Made by a program: the position numbers and the translations under genes. A stretch of DNA of 64,000 nucleotides, taken from Maribacter sp. Its GTDB lineage: Bacteria > Bacteroidota > Bacteroidia > Flavobacteriales > Flavobacteriaceae. The DNA lies in the NCBI GenBank assembly GCA_011050675.1, contig DRFI01000016.1:59932-123931 (forward strand), in the 5' to 3' direction. Positions 34,360 to 42,370 of the stretch are shown here, piece after piece. The notes below the pieces were generated by a model, which did no database searches, was not told the DNA's origin, and saw only the letters and a program-made list of their open reading frames with translations. Position 1 is the stretch's first letter; each line of letters begins with the position of its first letter.

Positions 34360-36297
34360 TTATAATGGTGTATACGTAATCGTTAACTTCCCTTCTTTAA
34401 CTTGTTTATCAGCATCAATTCCTATTCTGTAAGCAGGTGCGCCTTCCCTTAAATGCTTAACAGGAACAACTTCATCTTTTATTTTAAAAGTAAAACCTTC
34501 ACTCTTAATTTTAGCTTTTACCTTATAGTTTTCTGATTCTAAAATTACCGTTGTATCATCGACAATTTTATATGAATTCAGTGTCATTATAGAGGAGCCA
34601 AAACTAATGGGTCCCGTTGCATTAAATTGATCTTCTATAATAATGGTGCCCACACCTGATTTATCGTTTGTGATGGTTCTAGTCAAGGTCTGTAGCATAG
34701 GTAGTTCGTAGGCTGGTAAAATATTCATTACCACCTTGTCCATTACCTCTGTGAATTCGGTTTCGGTAATAATACCTTTAAATTCAATACCATTAGATTG
34801 TAATTTGTTATTAATCAATGGAACGGGATGACCCCATGAACTTCTTGCCTTATTATCAGGTGAAAATGCACCAGCTCTGTAAGATGGTGCTCCTATATCT
34901 CCGGTTATCATATCGGTATCTAAGAAAATCTCATAAGTACTTACATCACTATGATTATGGTTCTCTGCGTTATGACCAGCCTTTACTGCTATGGAGAATG
35001 GTGTTTCTTGTTTTCCTCTGGATATCACCATACCAAAATCATTAAAATAGGTATGATCAGGCATTTCGGAAATCATACTATTATTGCTGACTTCAAACAT
35101 TTTAGGATGTTGCCAAGCTATTAATTGTTCAGCCGCTTCCTCCATTCTAATTTCAGTGGGTATAATAGCTCCGTAGTAATTTGCAGATAAAACATTGGCA
35201 AAGTTGCTCCCTTTACTTGAGATTGAAGAAACCCCATCGGCAAAAGGCGCACAGGTTCCGTTCTGAATTTCAAAGCTTTGAGGAAAGTTCCCCACATTCT
35301 TCATTTTCTCCGCATTATTGAATGCGAACAAATCAATTCTTCCTTCTGTAAAATCGTATAAAATTTGAGCCAAATACAAATAATGACCAAAGCCATATCC
35401 CCAATACCCTAAACCTTCTGAACAGTACCCATCTTCTCCAAACCCACTTAAGTAATGATTCATACTATTTAAAGCGGAACCAACTACTGCAAGTCTATCA
35501 TCATAACTTTTAGAGTTTGTTATGGTCGCTAAAATGGCTCCACTGGTACAAACAGAGTTCCAGTTACTGGTACTTTTAATCCATTTGTTATTCTCGTCTA
35601 AATATTTTGTACTATGTAAATAGGAATCTGTAATTCGTTTTTGAAGTTGCCCGTTAATTTCTTCCTTTAATTCCTTTGGTAGTTTATCTTCTAATAGATA
35701 ATTAGCCAATGCCAATACAGACCCAAACTTACGTGCCCCTAAATCTATTGAAACTCGCCTACCTTCTAACACACCATTATTTTCATCATCGTGATTTGGA
35801 TGTAACCACGACTTCATGTTCAATATGGCATTGCTATAGTTTTTTATCTGAGTTAAAAACCTCCCTTGGTCCTCCAAACATTCTGCTAAAATAAAATGTT
35901 CTAAACGGTCCATAGTCCTGTAATATTTTGGTTTATAAATACCTCTATTACCTTCCCTATTCGCTAATCTATAAATGCTATCTGAAATAGGAACTTCTGG
36001 TTTTATATCCAATAACGCATTCGCTTTTATCAGATAATCCTTTCCTGATTTGGTTTGCCCAATATTGTTCCAATACGCTCTATCTGAAATCTTGGAAGCG
36101 GGTTGAAATGCTTCTTTAGGCATCACCTTTTTAAGTATTTCTATTTGTTCAGAAGATGGGTAGATAGTATCGCTATCTGCAAATTTTAGATAAATCGACA
36201 TATCTAAATATACAGAAGAAGTTTGCCCTATAATATTTTGGTTTAGAATAACCATCGCCATAAAGCAATATATAAGTTGAAGCGTTTTTTTCATCAT
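34360..36297 (-). CDS. Heparinase II/III-type protein, second architecture
   Basis: The 645-residue protein has a signal peptide (ending near IIGQ), a shorter toroid (about 90-370; STSNWNSVCTSGAILA, GEDGYCSEGLGYWGYG) and a heparinase II/III-like sandwich with the metal motif KAGHNAENHNHSDVSTYEIF. It differs from the two 940-residue paralogues and probably acts on oligosaccharides or another linkage. It is the first gene of the downstream PUL operon, after the terminator at 36365-36406. Confidence 0.78.
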   Translation of the reverse strand: MMKKTLQLIYCFMAMVILNQNIIGQTSSVYLDMSIYLKFADSDTIYPSSEQIEILKKVMPKEAFQPASKISDRAYWNNIGQTKSGKDYLIKANALLDIKPEVPISDSIYRLANREGNRGIYKPKYYRTMDRLEHFILAECLEDQGRFLTQIKNYSNAILNMKSWLHPNHDDENNGVLEGRRVSIDLGARKFGSVLALANYLLEDKLPKELKEEINGQLQKRITDSYLHSTKYLDENNKWIKSTSNWNSVCTSGAILATITNSKSYDDRLAVVGSALNSMNHYLSGFGEDGYCSEGLGYWGYGFGHYLYLAQILYDFTEGRIDLFAFNNAEKMKNVGNFPQSFEIQNGTCAPFADGVSSISSKGSNFANVLSANYYGAIIPTEIRMEEAAEQLIAWQHPKMFEVSNNSMISEMPDHTYFNDFGMVISRGKQETPFSIAVKAGHNAENHNHSDVSTYEIFLDTDMITGDIGAPSYRAGAFSPDNKARSSWGHPVPLINNKLQSNGIEFKGIITETEFTEVMDKVVMNILPAYELPMLQTLTRTITNDKSGVGTIIIEDQFNATGPISFGSSIMTLNSYKIVDDTTVILESENYKVKAKIKSEGFTFKIKDEVVPVKHLREGAPAYRIGIDADKQVKEGKLTITYTPL

Positions 36298-36364
36298 ATA
36301 GAATTAAGTATTGACCCATGTCTAAGAAGACAAACTATAATATTGTCGATGGTTTTATTAAAAA

Positions 36365-36406
36365 AGCCAAGAATCAATCACATTACAATGTTATCGATTC
36401 TTGGCT
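36365..36406 (-). terminator. Terminator ending the upstream PUL operon
   Basis: AGCCAAGAATC (36365-36375) pairs perfectly with GATTCTTGGCT (36396-36406). Read on the minus strand the stem is followed by TTTTTT, so it stops transcription arriving from the GH29/SGNH genes. The intergenic remainder (36298-36556) should hold the promoter of the next operon. Confidence 0.8.
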
Positions 36407-36556
36407 GAATAGGATATAATATAGTGTGCAGCTCATATAAATTATGTTCCAATACCAGGTATATAGCATTAAAACACTCATTTTATAAACCATTGCTACT
36501 CATTTATCATTTTCAGTGCTTTGTATACCTCAATTGTTTTTTATACCCTCTTACTA

Positions 36557-37606
36557 TTATTTTTTCTTTAGGGCTTTAACGATAGCTTCTTTTACCAATG
36601 GCTCCATTAATAAGTATCCTCGCTCATTGGGGTGAACCGTGTCTCTGCCTAATTCTTTTTTCAACCCTTTTTCTTTATTAACCATAGGCGTATAATAATC
36701 TAGATAAAGGACATTATTTTCACTAGCATACGCTTTTATGAGTTTATTTAATTCAATAATTTTATCTGCTGGTTCAACAGAAGGACTCCAAGAATAGCTT
36801 GACGCTGGTAATACAGAAGCTAAAACAACTTTTATATTATTTGCCTTGGCTAACTCTACCATTGAAAAAATATTCCCAGCAATGCGCTTAATGCCTATAG
36901 CTCCTCTATTACCGGCAATATCATTTGTACCGGCTGAGATAACTACTACTTTTGGCTTCAGCTCGATAACATCTGGTCTAAACCTTAACAGCATTTGTGC
37001 ACTTGTTTGACCACTAATACCTCTATTGACATAAGATGGATTAGCCACAAAAAATTGACCGTGATCTCTAGTCCAATTGTCTGTTATAGAATTACCTATA
37101 AACACTACTCTTTGTTCTTTCTTAGCAGGAACTTTTAATTGAGTATTTGCTTGCCTATAACGGTTTAGGTTTGCCCAATCTTCAGTAGGTGTTAATACAA
37201 TTTTCACAATAGTGGCGATTTCATTTGGCGCTTCATTAGGTAAAAAAACAATTAAATTACCATCGGTTAATTGCGTTTTTAATTTTTTCTCCCCATAATC
37301 TAAGTAAGCTGTTCTTACTTTCATATCTCTATCGATAATCAGCTTTCCATCAGATGGCCAATCATACACATGGGCATATATAATATCATCTTTTTTGGTA
37401 TATATACCCCAATTGGGTTTTTCAAATGGATTCTCTAAAGTATCATTAAAAGCTTCTTCATTTACCTTTTTCCATTCGGTGAGCTTTTCATTGTCTGACT
37501 TTTGGGCTTCTATATTTTCCTGAGCATAAATAGTACTTAGGTTTACTATTGCAAATGCCGCAATCAGTATTAATTTATTCACTATTTTCATTTTCAATAT
37601 TTTCAA
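36557..37606 (-). CDS. SGNH/GDSL hydrolase fused to a GH29-type C-terminal beta-domain
   Basis: The 349-residue exported protein has a signal peptide (ending near IYAQ). Residues about 50-140 (NPFEKPNWGIYTKKD, YAHVYDWPSDGKLII, EIATIVKIVL) resemble the C-terminal domain of the neighbouring GH29 protein (MPEWGRYTTKDG, YAHVFDWPEDGKLKL, AIVSVVKIEL). Residues about 165-349 are an SGNH hydrolase: GNSITDNW (Ser173), GISGQTS, SAGTND and DTVHPNERG give blocks I, II, III and V. An esterase acting on acetyl groups of the glycan is likely. The fusion suggests a shared ligand or a gene rearrangement. Confidence 0.8.
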   Translation of the reverse strand: MKILKMKIVNKLILIAAFAIVNLSTIYAQENIEAQKSDNEKLTEWKKVNEEAFNDTLENPFEKPNWGIYTKKDDIIYAHVYDWPSDGKLIIDRDMKVRTAYLDYGEKKLKTQLTDGNLIVFLPNEAPNEIATIVKIVLTPTEDWANLNRYRQANTQLKVPAKKEQRVVFIGNSITDNWTRDHGQFFVANPSYVNRGISGQTSAQMLLRFRPDVIELKPKVVVISAGTNDIAGNRGAIGIKRIAGNIFSMVELAKANNIKVVLASVLPASSYSWSPSVEPADKIIELNKLIKAYASENNVLYLDYYTPMVNKEKGLKKELGRDTVHPNERGYLLMEPLVKEAIVKALKKK

Positions 37607-37702
37607 ATTGTTTCACTATCAAAAAAACATTATGGTTCGCCGAAAGGTCACCACAATGTTTTTAAGACTTATACAACCACATTAATCTACCTAGAAAACG
37701 CT

Positions 37703-39061
37703 CTATTTAGCCAATTCTATTTTAACAACAGAAACAATAGCATCTGGAGCTTGCATTGGCACATCTATTAATACCTCTCTAGAGGTTGCTAATACTTTTA
37801 ATTCTGCATTAGAATTTGCTAATAAAGTTGCTTTTTTTACTTTTAAATCTTTGTGAAGCTTTAATTTACCATCTTCTGGCCAGTCAAAAACATGGGCATA
37901 AATAACTCCGTCCTTGGTCGTATATCTACCCCATTCTGGCATATCGAACGGACTTGCTTTAGCGCCATAAACTGACTCGCCATTAACATCGGTCCACTCA
38001 CCCATCGCCTTTAATCTTCTTATACTTTGTGCAGGAAATCTACCAAAACCATCTGGACCAATATTCAATAAAAAGTTTCCTCCTTTAGAAACGATATCCA
38101 CTAGCTTTTGTATTAAATCTTCGCTGCTTTTCCATTTAGTGTCGTCTGGCTTATAACCCCAAGTCCCGTTCATGGTCATACATGCCTCCCAATCTTCAGC
38201 TATACCAGTTGCAGGTATTTCTTGCTCTGGTGTACCAAAATCACCGGCAAAATTACCTTCCATATCCATGCCTTCCATTCCTTTTCTTCCTTTATCCACA
38301 CGGTTATTTATAATAGTATTAGGTTGCATTTCTCTAATGAAACTATACATTTCCTTACCCATTTCTGATGTATAATCGGCAATCCAATCCCCATCGAACC
38401 ATACAACATCAATATCTCCGTAATTGGTCAATAACTCTTTAACCTGTGGTTTTAGATAGTTTTTATAATATTGAGGAAATTCAGGATTTACAACACTTTG
38501 ATCTTTTTGACCTGCATTATAATTAGGGAATAAATTACCCTGTGCCTGTGGATGATGCCAATCTACAATGGAGTGATAAACTCCAAATTTTATTCCTTGC
38601 TTTCTTGAAGCTTCCGCTAATTCTCTAATAATATCACGTTTGAAAGGAGCGGCATCCATAATATCATAATCTGAAACTTGTGAATCCCAAAGGGCAAAAC
38701 CATCATGGTGTTTTGATGTGATTACTATGTATTTCATACCTGCATCTTTAGCCATCTTCACCCAGTCATCTGCATTAAATAATTCTGGATTGAACATTGC
38801 CGGAAACTTCTCGTAATCCTCAATGGTATAATCCAATTTATCCATTGCCCATTCTGCACCACCGCCAGCTATTTTTTCGCCTCTTTCTCCGCCTATTATA
38901 GAGTATGCACCCCAGTGAATGAACATACCGAATTTGGCATCGCGCCACCACTCCATTCGATCATCATCTGATAATTGTACCGCTTTCTTAGTTTGGGCAC
39001 AACCCATATTCATACTTGCAATTAACACAAGTACCGATAGTGTTTTAGTTAGTTTATTCAT
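37703..39061 (-). CDS. Alpha-L-fucosidase, GH29
   Basis: The 452-residue protein is exported, with a signal ending near MGCAQ, probably a lipoprotein. GH29 marks are FGMFIHWGAYS (His49), VITSKHHDGFALWDS (His118, His119), GVYHSIVDWHHP and the nucleophile Asp223 in DVVWFDGDW. It releases alpha-L-fucose, which the fucP operon of this window can import and degrade. The last about 85 residues form a beta-sandwich that is also found in the next gene product. Confidence 0.92.
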   Translation of the reverse strand: MNKLTKTLSVLVLIASMNMGCAQTKKAVQLSDDDRMEWWRDAKFGMFIHWGAYSIIGGERGEKIAGGGAEWAMDKLDYTIEDYEKFPAMFNPELFNADDWVKMAKDAGMKYIVITSKHHDGFALWDSQVSDYDIMDAAPFKRDIIRELAEASRKQGIKFGVYHSIVDWHHPQAQGNLFPNYNAGQKDQSVVNPEFPQYYKNYLKPQVKELLTNYGDIDVVWFDGDWIADYTSEMGKEMYSFIREMQPNTIINNRVDKGRKGMEGMDMEGNFAGDFGTPEQEIPATGIAEDWEACMTMNGTWGYKPDDTKWKSSEDLIQKLVDIVSKGGNFLLNIGPDGFGRFPAQSIRRLKAMGEWTDVNGESVYGAKASPFDMPEWGRYTTKDGVIYAHVFDWPEDGKLKLHKDLKVKKATLLANSNAELKVLATSREVLIDVPMQAPDAIVSVVKIELAK

Positions 39062-39088
39062 TTCGTTGTTATTTACTTTGTTAGATTT

Positions 39089-41458
39089 TTATTTTGTTTT
39101 AATAGATAGTATTTTCTCTGCTTGATTGCGCATTACCACTACTTCAAGCTTTTCTCCTTTTTGAAGATCCTGATCGATGGTAAAAAAATCCTTTACATTT
39201 TTAACAGGCTTGCCAGCTGCCATAAGTATTACATCACCTTTTTTAAGTCCGTTGTTTTCCACTGCCGGACTTTTGTTCCAAACTCCTAGTATAATTACAC
39301 CATGGGGAGAATTCAACCCGTATGCAGATTGCTCTTGCTCAGAATCAACACTCTTTAGACTATTTCGCAACCATTCTACAGTTGGGCTAGCTTCCTTTTC
39401 TGTATGGTTTTCCTTAACAAGAATTGGCACTTCTGGAGTTTTGGCTAAACGTTTTAACTCTGGAACTTGTACGCCAAACTCATCCATTGAAAAATTATTA
39501 AAACCTATAGCCGTAGTTAAAGAATCTGCTGTTACCGTAAAATCTAGTTGAGCGGGATTTTTAAATTTTGGGTCACCAAATACACTATGAATATCCCTAC
39601 TATAAATCTGAGATTTCAACATGCTCTCTTCATTAGGAAAAAGATTATAATCTAAGTCTTTTCCCCATCCTGTTAATCTTACATCTTGATATGCCTTGGC
39701 AATAATGTTGTGTTTAAAAACATCTAAACTATTAGCAAACCATACATGTGGATGTAAAGAATTATTAACTATAATGTTATTCTCCACAACCCTTTCAAAA
39801 CCCTCTCTCAATTTTATACCGTTGTTAAGACAAAGGTTATTGTAAATATGATAGTTAGACGAACCATCATCTAAATCTATATCCCAACCATGGTCACATC
39901 TAAATCTGTTTTGACGGATCGTAGTTGTTTTTATAGCATCCCAAGTATACATATCTGGGTGTTCTACAGCCATACTATCCATCACTTTTCTATTAGGGTG
40001 CCAAAAGCGATCTCTGCCCCACGAATTAAAAGAACCATGATCACTGGTCTCTAAAACAGTATTGAAAACATCGTTCTTTTCAATAATATGCCCGCCCCAT
40101 GTACCGTCGCCAATATTTATACCCGCTCTTGGCACATCATAAATACTATTGCTTTTTACGGTTATATCCATAGCCATGGCTATTTGTACACCTGCTGTTT
40201 GTTTTTCAGTTCTGCCAATTCTATGTATTAAGTTATTCTCTACCAAGCTATTTCTTGGATACAGTTCGTTTTTTGGACCAGGTAATGTATCCATTTCAGA
40301 ATAGGGAACTATTTCACCATACTGAAATGCGGGAGACCGTACTGCAGAAGGATCACCGATAAAACTAACGGCACTTGCACCACAATCATAAATGTGATTT
40401 TTTGTTATCTGAAGGTTGTCATTATAGTTACTAACTACTATGGCATTGCCTCCCAAATCTTTAAGCGTACAACGTTCTATTTTACAATTTTCAGTGCCTT
40501 CAAAAAATACAACTCCGCCTCTATAGATTGTCCAATCGCTTCGTAATAGCGGTTCATATTTCTCCATAAAAGTGCGCTTGGTATGCTCCAGGGTAATATT
40601 AGAAATCGTAACGTCCTTCACTGGATCATTTTCGGATCCAACCAATTGAAATAAGTCTTTTAATACAGAAACCTCAACTTTCGCTTTTTCCAAATTAGTT
40701 TCTGCAGTTGGATATAAGTATAACTTGGAAGTATCTGTATCTAAAAACCATTCGCCAGGTGCATCTAATTCTTCAAACACATTTTCAACCATGCGATATT
40801 CTTCATGTGGTCTTGATGGTCTATTATTTTGATGACCGCCTTCCAATGTTGGCCTTCCATCTTCATTAACACCGGTTATTCTATAATGGAATCCACCCCA
40901 TTTTCCATTGTGCAATACATGAAAATAAGCTCCAACAGGATTTTTCCATGTAGATACTCTTTCTTTACTAATAGCATCTGCCGCGTGTCCTTGCCAATAC
41001 CCACCTTCCTCGTTATAATTAGGATATCTGGCTAAGACTTGAGATGTATTGTTTACGATTAATTGGTCAAATTCTAAATTCGCAGGTACTTCAGTGACAT
41101 AGGTATTATCATCATGTTTTTGCCAATTAGGCTGTAACAATCTTGATCCTTTTATATGGACTAATGAAGCATCTACTCCGGTAATTGTTAGTCCGTTTAA
41201 TAATGGCTTAATACTAATTGCTTCCTCTAAATAATACTCCCCTTCAAGAAGTGTAATTGTTATTTTGGTATTGGGAAATGACTTTTTTACCTCCTCAGCT
41301 TTTTTAATTGCTTCGGGTATGGTTGAAAATGGATTTACTTCTGAACCATCACCTTTTGCCAGTTCCGTCGGATTTACAAATAGCTCCATTGACTTATTTT
41401 CCGATGCACATGAAAACATCAGAAACATTATTAACGAAATAAGTATATATCTATTCAT
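39089..41458 (-). CDS. Exported right-handed beta-helix protein with C-terminal PDZ domain, possible GH141-like enzyme
   Basis: The 789-residue lipoprotein (MFSCAS lipobox) begins like many beta-helix CAZymes (FVNPTELAKGDGSEVNPFSTIPEAI). Between about 280 and 640 it has helical-coil repeats (NCKIERCTLKDLGGNAIVVS, DITVKSNSIYD) and a conserved DHGSFNSWGRDRFWHP segment. This layout recalls GH141 (alpha-L-fucosidase/xylanase) and related families; the assignment is tentative. Residues about 705-789 form a PDZ domain (GVIILGVWNKSPAVENNGLKKGDVI), unusual for a CAZyme and suggestive of protein docking. Confidence 0.68.
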   Translation of the reverse strand: MNRYILISLIMFLMFSCASENKSMELFVNPTELAKGDGSEVNPFSTIPEAIKKAEEVKKSFPNTKITITLLEGEYYLEEAISIKPLLNGLTITGVDASLVHIKGSRLLQPNWQKHDDNTYVTEVPANLEFDQLIVNNTSQVLARYPNYNEEGGYWQGHAADAISKERVSTWKNPVGAYFHVLHNGKWGGFHYRITGVNEDGRPTLEGGHQNNRPSRPHEEYRMVENVFEELDAPGEWFLDTDTSKLYLYPTAETNLEKAKVEVSVLKDLFQLVGSENDPVKDVTISNITLEHTKRTFMEKYEPLLRSDWTIYRGGVVFFEGTENCKIERCTLKDLGGNAIVVSNYNDNLQITKNHIYDCGASAVSFIGDPSAVRSPAFQYGEIVPYSEMDTLPGPKNELYPRNSLVENNLIHRIGRTEKQTAGVQIAMAMDITVKSNSIYDVPRAGINIGDGTWGGHIIEKNDVFNTVLETSDHGSFNSWGRDRFWHPNRKVMDSMAVEHPDMYTWDAIKTTTIRQNRFRCDHGWDIDLDDGSSNYHIYNNLCLNNGIKLREGFERVVENNIIVNNSLHPHVWFANSLDVFKHNIIAKAYQDVRLTGWGKDLDYNLFPNEESMLKSQIYSRDIHSVFGDPKFKNPAQLDFTVTADSLTTAIGFNNFSMDEFGVQVPELKRLAKTPEVPILVKENHTEKEASPTVEWLRNSLKSVDSEQEQSAYGLNSPHGVIILGVWNKSPAVENNGLKKGDVILMAAGKPVKNVKDFFTIDQDLQKGEKLEVVVMRNQAEKILSIKTK

Positions 41459-41470
41459 AAATATGCCTTA

Positions 41471-42370
41471 TTATAATTTGGGTTCACCCTTTATATAACC
41501 AAGTGAGGATAAAAATTTATCGACCTCACGTGTTGTTATCATATAGTACTCATCTGTGTCTACCCTTTTATTAAAAAAGCCATGACCTTGACCCTCATAA
41601 ATTAGCACTTCACATCTACTACCAACGGCATCCATTCTTCCCTTATAATCATACGCTACAGAAACCGGAATTAAATGGTCTTTATCGCCCAGAATAAACA
41701 TTGTTGGCGGTGCTCCTTTCTTAATATTATGAATAGGAGAAATGGTCAAGTACGCTTCGCCCATTCTTTCATGTTGAAATCCACCAGGTCCAGGACCATT
41801 ATCAACCACAGAATTATACAATACCAAGGCGCTTACCTTTGTGTTGATCAAAACATCGTCAGTACTTTCATTAACTCCTGGCAATAATGCTACTGCCGCA
41901 GCTAAATGACCACCTGCAGATCCACCTGAGGCTACCATTTTCTTTTTATCTATATGCAATTCTTTTGCATGTACTTTTAAATATCTTACAGCCGATTTAG
42001 CATCTTTTACAGATTCATATGGTGTAGAACCATGTCTACTTTTTACCCTGTAATCTACTAATACGGTAACCATTCCACGAGATGCAAAATACCCTGCTTG
42101 GTCTCTAAATTGGTCAACTGTACCGCCATTCCATCCACCACCGTAGTAAAAAACAATTGTTGGGTACTTTTTGTTCTTCTTTAAATTGTCAGGAAAATAA
42201 AGTTCCATTTTTAAGGTATCGGCATCAACAATCTTATAGATTAGTTCCTTTACCTCTTTTCTTGGAATAATGCTGCTAAACTTTTTTTGCCCATATACAG
42301 AGACGCATAGAAACATAACCAATAAGAACATGTTCCACTTTGTGAAATAGTTTTGTTTTCTATTCTTCAT
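41471..42370 (-). CDS. Alpha/beta-hydrolase esterase (BD-FAE / CE10-like)
   Basis: The 299-residue exported protein has a hydrophobic leader (about 8-27), an oxyanion segment IVFYYGGGWNGG, the nucleophile motif ASGGSAGGHLAAAVA and late Asp and His (LGDKDHLIP, GQGHGFF). It resembles esterases that remove acetyl or other acyl groups from polysaccharides. It overlaps the upstream lyase gene by 11 bases, indicating translational coupling. Confidence 0.8.
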   Translation of the reverse strand: MKNRKQNYFTKWNMFLLVMFLCVSVYGQKKFSSIIPRKEVKELIYKIVDADTLKMELYFPDNLKKNKKYPTIVFYYGGGWNGGTVDQFRDQAGYFASRGMVTVLVDYRVKSRHGSTPYESVKDAKSAVRYLKVHAKELHIDKKKMVASGGSAGGHLAAAVALLPGVNESTDDVLINTKVSALVLYNSVVDNGPGPGGFQHERMGEAYLTISPIHNIKKGAPPTMFILGDKDHLIPVSVAYDYKGRMDAVGSRCEVLIYEGQGHGFFNKRVDTDEYYMITTREVDKFLSSLGYIKGEPKL

